From Paenibacillus jilunlii (GTDB taxonomy: Bacteria > Bacillota > Bacilli > Paenibacillales > Paenibacillaceae), in contig NZ_FNGM01000002.1 in NCBI RefSeq assembly GCF_900102965.1, positions 424,082 to 488,081 on the forward strand: a stretch of DNA of 64,000 nucleotides, read 5' to 3'. Of this stretch, positions 9,172-18,397 are shown piece after piece. The stretch's first letter is position 1. Each line of letters begins with the position of its first letter. The notes below the pieces were generated by a model, which did not search any database, had not been told where the DNA came from, and worked only from the letters and a program-made list of their open reading frames with translations. Position numbers and translations under genes: made by a program.

Positions 9172-9884
9172 CCCCAGTCCTCCTCGCCGGCAAAATGTAA
9201 ATATGCGTCTTCAAGCGTTGTTTTCCCGCTAGCCACTAACGCTTCCTGAATGGTTCCATGAAAGACGGTTTGACCCTCACGCAGAATTAATATCTCATCA
9301 CATAACGCTTCAACCTCATCCATGTAATGTGATGTTAAAACAATCGCCAAACCCTTTTCTTTTCTTGTTACGAGCTGTTTCCACAGCATACGACGAGCCT
9401 TTGTATCAAGCCCTGTTGTCAGTTCATCTAAAAACACAAGTTTCGGTTCAGGAATTAAGGCGAGGAGTACGGCCAGCCGCTGACGCTCCCCGCCAGAAAG
9501 TAATTTAACTGGTTGCTGTTCCTTATCTGCCAACCCAAAGGTTTGTAGTAAAGCAGGTAAGTCCGCCGTTTGTTTATACAGTGATCTCCACTGTTCGCAT
9601 GCGTCGGAAACGGTTAGTTTATCCTGGAAATGGGTTTCTTGAAACTGCACCCCTACCTGTTCAAATATCTCCTTCCGATTGCGTATTGGTGATTTACCCA
9701 CGATAACAAGCTCATCATAAGTACTCTTTTCAATTCCAAGCACTGCAGCAATGGTTGAAGACTTTCCTGCCCCGTTCGCCCCTAGTAATCCAAAGGCCTG
9801 CCCCGGCTTTACTTCAAAGCTAATGAGATCGACAGCCTTTTTCTGACCGTATGTAACCGTCAAATTCCCAACCTTTAATACCAT
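9168..9884 (-). CDS. ABC transporter ATP-binding protein
   Basis: Cytosolic ATPase subunit of the exporter, 238 aa. It has Walker A GANGAGKS (about residues 33-40), a Q-loop (VGVQFQE), the signature LSGGERQR, Walker B LVFLDELTTGLD and the switch His in TSHYMDE. The ribosome site TAGGAGG sits seven bases before the ATG. First gene of the ATPase-permease-MerR unit; a TATACT -10 candidate at 9917-9922, without a good -35, would fit a MerR-activated promoter. Confidence 0.9.
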   Translation of the reverse strand: MVLKVGNLTVTYGQKKAVDLISFEVKPGQAFGLLGANGAGKSSTIAAVLGIEKSTYDELVIVGKSPIRNRKEIFEQVGVQFQETHFQDKLTVSDACEQWRSLYKQTADLPALLQTFGLADKEQQPVKLLSGGERQRLAVLLALIPEPKLVFLDELTTGLDTKARRMLWKQLVTRKEKGLAIVLTSHYMDEVEALCDEILILREGQTVFHGTIQEALVASGKTTLEDAYLHFAGEEDWG

Positions 9885-9964
9885 GTTCTAACCTCCTAAA
9901 TAAATCTTAGGACGTCAGTATAACAAATGATCTATAGGGTGGTGTCTTACTGGAGGGTTTGATA

Positions 9965-9990
9965 GCTATCGTGAAATTGATTTTCTTAAC
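9965..9990. repeat. 26-bp direct repeat, left copy
   Basis: gctatcgtgaaattgatttt then cttaac is identical to 22895-22920 and in the same orientation. The pair brackets the carbohydrate locus, and this copy sits directly at the broken end of a permease gene. Confidence 0.85.
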
Positions 9991-10206
9991 CTAGGCGCTG
10001 CCTATCGAACCGATGATGTCATAATCCTTGAAAGCGATGACAATTCCGTACATTGGAAAATAGTTGAATACGATCATCCATGCCACGCCAAGCAAGGCCA
10101 TGACCTGCAAATAACGTTGTCTGTACATTCTGCGCAGGATTCCCCGTCTTTTCTGGTTTATTTCGGGGTCCGCTGCAGCCTCCACTCCAACCTTCATCCC
10201 AACCAC
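9991..10206 (-). pseudogene. LplB-type sugar ABC permease, N-terminal fragment
   Basis: 71 residues matching the beginning of LplB/YtfT-class permeases: a charged cytosolic start, then RRMYRQRYLQVMALLGVAWMIVFNYFPMYGIVIAFKDYDI. A normal protein is about 310 aa. The frame ends a few codons after the first membrane segment, exactly where the 26-bp repeat begins. The remaining permease domain with its EAA loop is absent nearby, so this is a truncated gene left by the rearrangement that made the repeat pair. Confidence 0.8.
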
Positions 10207-10317
10207 ACCCTCCTGTTTGATTTATTTAACTTCCAGCTGTAACCCCATTGTAGAGCAAGCAGGAATTCGACATAAGGCGTCATATTTTACGTTTGGTTTC
10301 TATTTTTGGACGTTTAG

Positions 10318-10598
10318 AAGAACAAAACGGATACGCCGTCCTTGTCTGAATAGATTTCAGTTTAGCGTTGTCTGGAGAACTTTTTGAATTCTTCGGAAAT
10401 TTCAAGTGGAAAAAGGTTAACTAATTCTGCCGGTTTTGCACCTAACGGAGTAATATCGCTTAATTAAGTTCCCTTTTTCCACTTCATTCTTACAATTGTT
10501 GATTTGTGGGAGAAATAAGCTCCCTTTTTCCAACTAGCACGGCTCACCTGCTTTATCGCAAGCGCCAGTTGGAAGAAGGCTATCGAATCCGGCTGATT
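10318..10598. repeat. Dispersed intergenic repeat, copy 1
   Basis: About 280 bases that align with 47882-48225, beginning near ACGG/GTCCTTG, through TTTAGCGTTGTCTGGAGA, to GAATCCG. Inside are short motifs of the form GT(T/G)GGAAAAAGG followed by ACTAATT or its equivalent: one in direct and two in inverted orientation. No coding potential. This fills most of the 557-base gap between the permease fragment and the lyase gene. Confidence 0.75.
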
Positions 10599-10697
10599 TC
10601 AACCCGTTTGAGTGTATTTGCTGAATTCGTGCCTACTTATCCCCAAGTTTATGCACATTTTATCCACAATAAATTGAAATTATAATTTCCTAAACAA

Positions 10698-10724
10698 TAA
10701 AAAAAGACACCGGTTAAGGTGTCT
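10698..10724 (-). terminator. Terminator of the PL8 lyase operon
   Basis: Hairpin AGACACC..GGTGTCT plus a T run on the minus strand, 40 bases past the lyase stop. The stem is the same as the ssrA terminator's, but the tmRNA sequence next to it is absent. Confidence 0.8.
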
Positions 10725-10763
10725 CTGCTGAACCTCCATATTGGAACCAGCCACGTCTATTTT

Positions 10764-13700
10764 TTATTCTTGATCCTTGGCTTCCAGCATCCTGAGCAGA
10801 ACCGTGACCGTTTCCGCTCTCGTCGCGGCATTTTTCGGGAAGAAGCTGTTGTTGCCCTTCCCCTGCATGATCCCTAGCTTCTTCATCTCGGCTGCTGCTC
10901 CAACAGCCCAGGCCGGTATGTCGCGGTCATCCTCGAATCCGGCGGAACGGGCATCGGGTACGAGGTTTAATGCTCTCGCCAGCATTACGGCCATTTCCGA
11001 TCTCGTCAAGGGCGCATCTGGACGGAAGTTACTGTTCTTATCGCCCTGGATAAGACCCAAGCTTACGGCTCGCGCAACGGCTGCCTTGGCCCACTGCCCG
11101 ATCCGGTCCGCGTCCTTGAAGGACAGGACTGCTTCTTCGTTCTGAAGCTTCAGCGCTTTCGCCAGCATCACTGCGAATTCAGCGCGCGTCACCGTGCGAT
11201 CGGGCCGGAACGAACCGTCCGGATAACCTGTGATCATTCCCCTCTTTTCTGCTTCCAGGATATTGGCTTCGGCCCAATGACCGCCAATATCCGCGAAGGC
11301 ATGGCCGGGTACCGGAACTTTCGGCGTGTCCGGACCACCGTTTGGATTATCCTTCGGATCAACGGGGGTTACCGGCGGGATCACGGGAGCTCCTCCTCCC
11401 GAATTGCCTCCGCTTCCTCCGCTTCCGCCGTTTGAACGCTCGCTTACGGAAACGTTTATTTTGCCCGTAACGGACGGATTCGCGGTCAAGACGGCCGTAA
11501 TCGTTACTTCTCCGGCAGCGGATGGCGCCGTAAATACCATGCTGAACCGGCCATTCGCATCCGTTACTGCTTTAGCAGTTTTAAAGCTGCCCGACGAAGC
11601 CGCGACTTCGGCCTCCACGCCGGAGACCGGGAGATTGTCGCCGTCGTAGACGATTCCCGCAATGGACACATCATCTCCGGACGTCACAGCAGACGGCGTC
11701 GCCTGGAGTTCGATTAGAACGGGTACTTGTGCGGCCTTAATTACGGAAATGGTAATCGTATCCGTCACGGCCGGACTCGCGGCCAAGACCGCTGTAATCA
11801 TCACTTCTCCGGCAGTGGACGGCGCTGTAAAGACCGTGCTGAACCGGCCGTTCGCATCCGTTACAACTTTAGCAGTTTTGATGCTGCCTGACGAAGCCGC
11901 GATTTCGGCCTCCACGCCCGGGACCGGAAGATCGTCGCTGTCGTAGACGACTCCCGTTACGGACACGTTGCCTCCGACCGTCACGGAAGACGGTGCCTCC
12001 TGGAGCTCGATCCGGGCGGGCACTTGTACGACCCCATCTACGTAAACGGCAGTCGTCCCTCTCACGGACGGATTCGCGGTCAAGGCTGCCGTAATCGTCA
12101 CTTTTCCGGCAGCGGACGGCGCTGTAAAGACCGTGCTGAATCGGCCGTTCGCATCCGTAACCGCCCTGGCGTCATTGACGCTGCCCGATGCAGCCGTGAT
12201 TCCAACCTCCACGCCGGATACCGGTAGATCGTCGCTGTCGTAGACGGCTCCCGTAACGGATACTTTATCTCCGGATGTCACGGTAGACGGCGTTGCTTCA
12301 AGTTCGATTCGAGCAGGCACTTGTACGTCCTGGTTCACGGACACGGTAACCGTATCCGTCACGGACGGACTTGCAGGGAGGACGACTGCGATCGTCACCT
12401 CTCCGGCTGCGGACGGCGCTGTAAAGACCGTGCTGAACCGGCCGTTCGCATCCGTTACTGCTTTAGCAGTTTCGATGCTGCCCGAAGCAGCCGCTATTTC
12501 GACCTCCACGCCGGGGACCGGAAGATCGTCGCCGTCGTAGACGGCTCCCGTAACGGACGCTTTGCCTTGGGCCGCCACGGAAGACGGTGTTGCCTCCAGT
12601 TCAATCCGGGCGGGAACCCTTTGTACGTTCTCTGTACCGTACACTTTAAATTCCCAGAGCGAGTAGCCGTACGTGGTCGCTCTTTTCGTGCCATACATCC
12701 GAACGTATCTTGCATTCACCGGTTCGAAGGAGATATCGTCGATTTCTCCGTCTCCGGTTGCGGTGCTGTATACGGTTGTCCAGTCCGCCGTGTTGTCGGA
12801 AACCTGGATTTGGTACTCCTTCCCATACGCACTTTCCCAATGCAGCATGACCTTCGCGATGGGCTGGCTGGAGCCAAGATCGACGTAAATCCACTGCGGA
12901 TCGGCATAGTTAGATCCCCAGCGGGTCGTCAATGACCCATCGGCCGCATTTCCTGGCGACACGTCGGCGGCTCTGGCCGAACTTGCCGTTACCGGCTTGC
13001 CTTCGGCGAGATTGGGTGCCACCGCTTCAAATACGTTAAATTCAGCAAGCGAGTAGCCGTCTCCGGTACCCTGCTGAACGCCCTGCATCCGGACGAACCT
13101 GGCACTGACCTTACTAAAAGAAATGTCGTCGATTCCGCCATCCCCCATCGAAGTTGTATAAACGTCCGTCCAGGTGACAGCATCGTCCGATACTTGAATT
13201 TTATAGCTTTTCCCGTACGCCTTCTCCCAATTTAGCCTAACTTTATTGATTGTATATTGATTTTGCAGGTCAACATAAATCCATTCGTTGTCTGAAGCGC
13301 TTGAACTCCAATAGGAGCTTCTGTATAGATCCGTAGCATTCGAGGCAAATTGCTTGCCTTGGCTGGAGGAAGCGGTCGCTCCTTTACTGTAAGCGAGATC
13401 GAACCCGCTGTCGTCGATGGAGGTTCCCTCGTTTAGGGTCATGCTTCGGCCGGTAAACGTATCCTTGCCGAGTCTATAGGTTGTCGTGGCTTTGTCTCCG
13501 TTCCGGTTCAGCGTTACGTTCACTGTAATCCCCGGTGTTTCGGGATTAGCGACCGAGATGCGGACAGGTGTCACGGATTCGTCAATGATCACCATGGACG
13601 GATTATCAACGGTGACCGTCAAGCCGTCTCTTACCGTCACCGTCCCGGGCTGATAGAACAGCAATTCCGCAATGCCAAGAGAATTATGCCGGACCGCCTG

Positions 13701-15611
13701 AACCGACGGTGTATTCGAAAGAATACTGATCGGGCTCGCGCTCGCGTAGCTGCCGACCTCTTCGGGGGTTTTGTTCGGTAATACGATGTACTGATAGGAA
13801 GCGTCAGTCGGTTTCACGCCATGATCGAGCCAAATCGAAAAAATCGGCTTCGTGATCGGCTCCGTTGAACTTCCCGTGATGACGTCGCTCCATTGACCGG
13901 TCTTCGTCTCCCGCTTCACTTGAAAATCCGTCGGATTCGGGAAAACATAGCCGACCTTATCATTATAAGCCCAGCGCCCGTTAGCTTGCTTCGTTCCGTC
14001 CGCCAATACCTCGCCGTCTACGAGCACATCGCCTACCGCCAGACTTTGGTTCAATGTCGTGTGGACCGGTGCGGCATTCGTCGAAGCGATGCCTGCGCCC
14101 AGCGCCACCATTTCATCATCGAAAAAAAAGTAGCCTTTTTTACCGCTTGTACTCAGCTTGTTAAAATCAAACGCGGTGGCTCCATAACGCTCATTTGTCA
14201 CGCCGCCTACAAACGTTTTGGGATTGTTGAAATTCCCATCCTTCGTGAGTACGTACGGGGCTGTCGTGCCAGGAACATGAGCCCAGTCCATCAGCGGGTA
14301 CACGGGTCTGTATTCGTCGCCGGTTCTCTGAATGGCAGTGGCTCCTTGCGGCGTCCAGTACAACAGGTTATATCCGCTGGGATTAATGGTTCTCCATTCG
14401 CCGCCTTTGACCGTTTTGGAAGACATCTTGACCGTAATTCCATAATCATTCCGCATGTGGGAGGAGACCAGCGTCTGCCATTGCGTCATATTGTTGGCGT
14501 TCAGTCCGTTGCTCGTGCTCGTGCCGAAGCTGCGGATATTGTCAAGAAAACTCGCAAACTCCCCGGCCCGCTTCGGATTGGCCACCTGCATCCACTGCAG
14601 CGGATCTTCATAGAAGGTCAAAGCCGCGCTCGCATAATCCGGCCAATCGGGTCCATTCATCCCCATACCCAGATCGGCAACATCACCTCTCACGAGATAC
14701 CTGGTGCCGTCCAGCAGGTAGGACGATAAGGAATCAATCGCCGCCTCACTGTAAGAGAAAGCGGTATCCGAGGTAATGTACGCCCAGAATGACATATCTC
14801 TGGCAAAGCTTCTTCCATAGCCCGTCGTATAATTCGTTTTGCCATGCATGAAAAAAGACATGTCTGACTGGATTCCCGTGACAGTCGTCGTCACATTCGA
14901 CAGCACGTTAAACGCTTCCACGGCGTTCCGGACGTTCTGGGCATCCTCCAGCAATAAGCCGCGGATCATATAATTTTGATTGTACCAGGACGAGTTGGCT
15001 CCATCGACAGTGTGCGGGCTGCTGTCTAACGTGCCGATAATATTGGAAACTTGCGCTTCAGTTAAATAGCCTTCACATAAAAGCGCGATTTTCCCCAACC
15101 TTAATTGTTTGCCGATTCCGGTCTCCCACCAGTTGGTTGAAGTCGGCTTTACCGTAAACCAATAGTCCAGCCCCTTTTGAATCCCTCCTAACAGGGTTTC
15201 ATTATGATAGTATTGACCATTCGGGTCAGCAAACGCCTGAGCCATCGATTGCATCCGGTCTAAGGCAAGGTAGGGCGACCAGGCTCTCCCATTGGCGCTG
15301 GAGGTTGTACTCGCGTAATCTACATCCCCCCAGCTTCCATTAGCGTTTTGACTGGATAAGTAAGTGCCAGCCTGGGATTTAAAGGTCCATTCGACCCGGC
15401 CGTTCGTTCCGTCGTTTATGATATCTTTGGAGACGTAGAAAGCAACAATCCGGTTTTTCATCAATTTCATTTCAGCGGTCTCTTGAGAAGCGTTTGCCGT
15501 CCCGGCAGTACTCGCCGATGCAGGCGAATATAACCATATGGACGATATCATTGAACAAACAATAACAAGACATGTCCACCTCATTACAAACCTTTGCTTC
15601 TTGTCAGCCAT
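10764..15611 (-). CDS. Giant SLH-anchored polysaccharide lyase family 8 enzyme
   Basis: Cell-surface lyase of about 1615 aa for acidic polysaccharides (the PL8 family covers hyaluronate, chondroitin and xanthan lyases). Order: signal peptide (1-35); alpha/alpha catalytic domain with the Asn motif SSWYNQNYM, the His/Tyr pair HGKTNYTTGYG (His about 256, Tyr about 265) and Arg in RYLVRGDVA; PL8 central beta domain with WAHVPGTT (about 445); two discoidin-like F5/8C domains (about 740-865 and 866-1000); four near-identical Ig-like repeats of about 97 aa, starting VPARIEL (1000-1392); a Gly/Ser linker; three SLH domains (about 1435-1615) that bind the cell wall. ATG at 15611 is preferred over 15617 for its spacing to AAGGAG. 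Last gene of the sugar locus. Confidence 0.88.
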   Translation of the reverse strand: MADKKQRFVMRWTCLVIVCSMISSIWLYSPASASTAGTANASQETAEMKLMKNRIVAFYVSKDIINDGTNGRVEWTFKSQAGTYLSSQNANGSWGDVDYASTTSSANGRAWSPYLALDRMQSMAQAFADPNGQYYHNETLLGGIQKGLDYWFTVKPTSTNWWETGIGKQLRLGKIALLCEGYLTEAQVSNIIGTLDSSPHTVDGANSSWYNQNYMIRGLLLEDAQNVRNAVEAFNVLSNVTTTVTGIQSDMSFFMHGKTNYTTGYGRSFARDMSFWAYITSDTAFSYSEAAIDSLSSYLLDGTRYLVRGDVADLGMGMNGPDWPDYASAALTFYEDPLQWMQVANPKRAGEFASFLDNIRSFGTSTSNGLNANNMTQWQTLVSSHMRNDYGITVKMSSKTVKGGEWRTINPSGYNLLYWTPQGATAIQRTGDEYRPVYPLMDWAHVPGTTAPYVLTKDGNFNNPKTFVGGVTNERYGATAFDFNKLSTSGKKGYFFFDDEMVALGAGIASTNAAPVHTTLNQSLAVGDVLVDGEVLADGTKQANGRWAYNDKVGYVFPNPTDFQVKRETKTGQWSDVITGSSTEPITKPIFSIWLDHGVKPTDASYQYIVLPNKTPEEVGSYASASPISILSNTPSVQAVRHNSLGIAELLFYQPGTVTVRDGLTVTVDNPSMVIIDESVTPVRISVANPETPGITVNVTLNRNGDKATTTYRLGKDTFTGRSMTLNEGTSIDDSGFDLAYSKGATASSSQGKQFASNATDLYRSSYWSSSASDNEWIYVDLQNQYTINKVRLNWEKAYGKSYKIQVSDDAVTWTDVYTTSMGDGGIDDISFSKVSARFVRMQGVQQGTGDGYSLAEFNVFEAVAPNLAEGKPVTASSARAADVSPGNAADGSLTTRWGSNYADPQWIYVDLGSSQPIAKVMLHWESAYGKEYQIQVSDNTADWTTVYSTATGDGEIDDISFEPVNARYVRMYGTKRATTYGYSLWEFKVYGTENVQRVPARIELEATPSSVAAQGKASVTGAVYDGDDLPVPGVEVEIAAASGSIETAKAVTDANGRFSTVFTAPSAAGEVTIAVVLPASPSVTDTVTVSVNQDVQVPARIELEATPSTVTSGDKVSVTGAVYDSDDLPVSGVEVGITAASGSVNDARAVTDANGRFSTVFTAPSAAGKVTITAALTANPSVRGTTAVYVDGVVQVPARIELQEAPSSVTVGGNVSVTGVVYDSDDLPVPGVEAEIAASSGSIKTAKVVTDANGRFSTVFTAPSTAGEVMITAVLAASPAVTDTITISVIKAAQVPVLIELQATPSAVTSGDDVSIAGIVYDGDNLPVSGVEAEVAASSGSFKTAKAVTDANGRFSMVFTAPSAAGEVTITAVLTANPSVTGKINVSVSERSNGGSGGSGGNSGGGAPVIPPVTPVDPKDNPNGGPDTPKVPVPGHAFADIGGHWAEANILEAEKRGMITGYPDGSFRPDRTVTRAEFAVMLAKALKLQNEEAVLSFKDADRIGQWAKAAVARAVSLGLIQGDKNSNFRPDAPLTRSEMAVMLARALNLVPDARSAGFEDDRDIPAWAVGAAAEMKKLGIMQGKGNNSFFPKNAATRAETVTVLLRMLEAKDQE
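11440..12620 (-). repeat. Four tandem repeats encoding Ig-like domains
   Basis: Inside the lyase gene, four units of roughly 291-294 bases begin near 12615, 12325, 12030 and 11735. Each encodes a domain that starts VPARIEL (VPVLIEL in the last), contains YD(G/S)D(D/N)LPV.GVE, and has TDANGRFS.VFTAPS.AG. The strong DNA similarity suggests recent duplication or exchange between units. Confidence 0.85.
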
Positions 15612-15651
15612 GCACATGCGCTCCTTTGCTCATCTAAACTTAAATCGTTGT

Positions 15652-15665
15652 TGACAGCGCTTTCC
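15652..15665 (-). promoter_or_regulatory. Candidate cre (CcpA) site upstream of PL8 lyase
   Basis: On the minus strand GGAAAGCGCTGTCA matches the cre consensus TGWAANCGNTNWCA at 13 of 14 positions. It lies 41 bases before the lyase start, between the GH130 and lyase genes, suggesting an internal, catabolite-repressed promoter. Sequence match only. Confidence 0.45.
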
Positions 15666-15708
15666 TTTTTAAGGATTGAAGAAGGCAGTTCACACTGCCT
15701 CCAACCTT

Positions 15709-16755
15709 TTACAAAAGCGTATTATAGATATCCTTTAGCGGTATGTCCGCCACTGCCATCACTTCGTCTGCGGCACCGTAATACATGCGGACCGTCTGAT
15801 CCAGCAACAGGGCTCCGCACGAGAACACGACCTTGCCGAAAAATCCATTCACCTCATATGCAGCTTCCGGCTCCAATATCGGTACACGGGATCTCGCGAT
15901 TACCTTGGCTGGGTCCTCCAGATCAAGCAGCACCGCGCCCATGCAATAGCGGTGCTTGCTGTCCGCTCCATGGTACAGCGCCAGCCAGCCGCGTTCGGTT
16001 CGAATCGGAACCGCCCCGCCGCCCATACGAGCCGAATCCCAGCCTTGTTCGCTTAGCCCCATAAGGAAGCGATGGTTCCCCCAATGGTCGAGATCAGGGG
16101 ATTCGGCGATCCACATCTCGGGAGAGCCGAACGATTTCGGCACCGGACGGTGCAAAGCGTAGTATTTGCCGTTAATTTTATCCGGGAATATCATGACGTC
16201 CTTATTTTCGGGAGCCAGCATAAGTCCGCGGCGCTTGAATGTCCGGAAATCCCGGGTCTCCGCCAGGCCGGCGCCAACGCCGCGGGCGGAGGCGGAGCTG
16301 TAAGTGATATAATAGATGTCTCCGATTTGGGTCACGCGCGGATCTTCAATTCCCCACGCTTCCAGAGCGTGTTCCGGAAACAAGGCCGGCTGCGGCTCGA
16401 TGTCGAAATGAATGCCGTCTTTGCTTCGCGCCACCCGCAGATGGGATAAGGATGTGAGCATGACCGTACGTCCGTCCCTTGCTATGAAGCGCGAGTCGGA
16501 GAAATCATAGCCCGGATCGGTCTTGTCGTAGCGCTCTACAAGTACATCGGTACCCGCTTCATTCAGCCGGGGGACGAGCACTTCGTCCGCCCGGTCCGAT
16601 ATCGGCGCTTCCGCAATGCGCAGTAAAAGGATCGTTTCATCCCCTAACTGCGCAACCCCTGCATTAAACGCACCCAGCACCCGAAAATCGGGGCGGGAGG
16701 GGACAACGTCCCGAACCCGTATAACAGGATTTTGCGCGCTGCGTGTTATGTTCAT
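15709..16755 (-). CDS. GH130 family glycoside phosphorylase/hydrolase
   Basis: Cytosolic enzyme, 348 aa, of the five-bladed propeller GH130 family, which acts on beta-mannosides (phosphorolysis or hydrolysis of beta-1,2 or beta-1,4-linked mannose). Family features are an early NPVIRV, FNAGVA, LLLRIAE, GIEDPRVTQIGDIYYITY, then NKDVMIFPDKINGKYYALHRP and GGGAVPI..ERGWLALYHG. There is no signal peptide. It sits between the importer genes and the PL8 lyase, so it probably degrades the imported oligosaccharide. Which subfamily (phosphorylase or hydrolase) cannot be told from this reading. Confidence 0.82.
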   Translation of the reverse strand: MNITRSAQNPVIRVRDVVPSRPDFRVLGAFNAGVAQLGDETILLLRIAEAPISDRADEVLVPRLNEAGTDVLVERYDKTDPGYDFSDSRFIARDGRTVMLTSLSHLRVARSKDGIHFDIEPQPALFPEHALEAWGIEDPRVTQIGDIYYITYSSASARGVGAGLAETRDFRTFKRRGLMLAPENKDVMIFPDKINGKYYALHRPVPKSFGSPEMWIAESPDLDHWGNHRFLMGLSEQGWDSARMGGGAVPIRTERGWLALYHGADSKHRYCMGAVLLDLEDPAKVIARSRVPILEPEAAYEVNGFFGKVVFSCGALLLDQTVRMYYGAADEVMAVADIPLKDIYNTLL

Positions 16756-16787
16756 GTGAAATACCTCTTTCAGTATTTTAAATGCTG

Positions 16788-18320
16788 TTATTTACCGGAT
16801 GTGACAGCGTCGATTTGCGCCTGAATTTCATCAATTACTTTTTGTCCGCCGAGGCTCTCCATTTTTTTGTCCATCATCTTCTTGCCTTCTTCGGCAGGCA
16901 CCAGGCCCTGGCTAAGCGGCAGGAAGGTCGAATCATGAAGCGGAGTGATTTTGGCATATTCCGTCTTCACCTTTTCAGCGTTAAAGTTGAAGCCCGCCGT
17001 TGGACTAAGTGTGAAATTGGCCGGGTTAGTAGAGAAGTCGAACCACTTCTTGTCATCCTTCATCATCGTGTCCGGCGTGCGGTTCAGCGTTGGCCGCCAG
17101 GTCAACACATAACCCGGGAATGAATAGCTGGACAGCACCTTATAGCTCGAATCGCCGACCGGTTCCCAGTCCTTTCCTTGAATACCGTATTCCATCAAGT
17201 CGTGGTTTTCCTTAATCGACATCCAATTGGCTACGTCCAGAGCCAGATCAGCATGCTTGGAGGAAGCCGGAATGCACAGGAAATTCCATTGCTGGAAAGC
17301 GGTATACGGCTTGGCCTTATCCCCGTTCGGAATGAAAATCTCCAGCTTGTCGCTGCCGTCTTGCAGCATTTCCGAATATTTCAATCCTTCTACACCATCC
17401 GCCGCATAATAGGTAGCTGCATATTTGCCCTGCTTGAACAGTGTTTCTGCATTTTGCTCTTGCGCGATATTTTTGGAGATGATGCCGTCCTTATAGTATT
17501 TGGTGACGCGTTCATAACCATCGGCAATCATCGGACTTGCCCATTGGCCGGTTACCTTCTTGTCCTTGATGGAATACGCGAACATGTTGACACCGATTTC
17601 AAGCACTTCATCCAGCGCCAGATTAGCGGATTCGCTCAGGACAAACGGGAGTTTATCGGCTTTGATGCCGTTAATGACGAAGGGCTTGACATCCTTCTCC
17701 TTTTCCTTGACCGTATACAAAAATTTCTCCAAATCGTCAAGGGTTTTCAGCTCGGGAAGTCCGTATTTCTCGCGCAAGTCTTTGCGGATCAGAAGGCCAT
17801 AGAGCTGGCCCTGGGTAGTGCCCAGCGGAATTCCCATAATTTTTCCGCCGAATTTGTTATATTCCCACATTTCCTCGGGAATGGATGCTTTGAGCTCCGG
17901 ACGTTCAGCCACTGCGGCATCCAGTTCCATTAAAGAATTGCCCTCGATCATCTGATTCATGGATAACCATGGGGCATCGAGATACATATCGAAATCTTCC
18001 CCGGCAGACATCTTCACAGATACCGCATTCCCGTAATCGGACCACGGCAAGAAGTTGATGTTCAAGGCCGCTCCGACGTTGTCCGCTTTCAATTTGTCGT
18101 TAACCGCCTGCAGCACAGCGTCAAAGCCAGTCGGTTTATCCCCTGGAAAATAAGCTTTCAACGTCACGATTTCCTTCGCTGCGGGTGCAGCACTTTGCGT
18201 ATCCGTTCCAGAGCTCCCTTCATTGCCGCCAGTCTTCGTATTGCCGCCGCAGCCCGCCAGCATCAGTGAGGATACCAATACCGCTGTCGTCGTTGTGCCA
18301 AACCATTTTTTTAACCTCAT
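16788..18320 (-). CDS. Sugar ABC transporter substrate-binding lipoprotein
   Basis: Extracellular solute receptor, 510 aa, anchored through a lipobox (SSLMLAGCGG; Cys about residue 24). It belongs to the large LplA-like binding proteins of Paenibacillus/Bacillus: an N-terminal lobe with TLKAYFPGDKP, a hinge region with GIPLGTTQGQLYGLLIRKDLREKYGLP, and the aromatic-rich C-terminal half FQQWNFLCIPASSKHADLALDVANWM. A strong ribosome site, GGGGAGGG, precedes the ATG. It belongs with the two permeases upstream; an ATPase is not encoded here, as is usual when a shared MsmX-type ATPase serves several importers. Confidence 0.88.
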   Translation of the reverse strand: MRLKKWFGTTTTAVLVSSLMLAGCGGNTKTGGNEGSSGTDTQSAAPAAKEIVTLKAYFPGDKPTGFDAVLQAVNDKLKADNVGAALNINFLPWSDYGNAVSVKMSAGEDFDMYLDAPWLSMNQMIEGNSLMELDAAVAERPELKASIPEEMWEYNKFGGKIMGIPLGTTQGQLYGLLIRKDLREKYGLPELKTLDDLEKFLYTVKEKEKDVKPFVINGIKADKLPFVLSESANLALDEVLEIGVNMFAYSIKDKKVTGQWASPMIADGYERVTKYYKDGIISKNIAQEQNAETLFKQGKYAATYYAADGVEGLKYSEMLQDGSDKLEIFIPNGDKAKPYTAFQQWNFLCIPASSKHADLALDVANWMSIKENHDLMEYGIQGKDWEPVGDSSYKVLSSYSFPGYVLTWRPTLNRTPDTMMKDDKKWFDFSTNPANFTLSPTAGFNFNAEKVKTEYAKITPLHDSTFLPLSQGLVPAEEGKKMMDKKMESLGGQKVIDEIQAQIDAVTSGK

Positions 18321-18397
18321 TCCGTAACCCTCCCCTGTCTATGGAAAACAATCTATGATTCACCCGGACTAATCCGGTTAATGCCGGAAATGCTTCG

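Noticed and set aside
11440..12620. Possible CRISPR or other spaced repeat array
   Set aside because: The regular 291-294-base spacing comes from tandem Ig-like domain coding units, not from repeats with unique spacers.
12321..12935. Plus-strand frames opposite the PL8 lyase repeats
   Set aside because: Repeat-derived shadows inside a well-supported gene.
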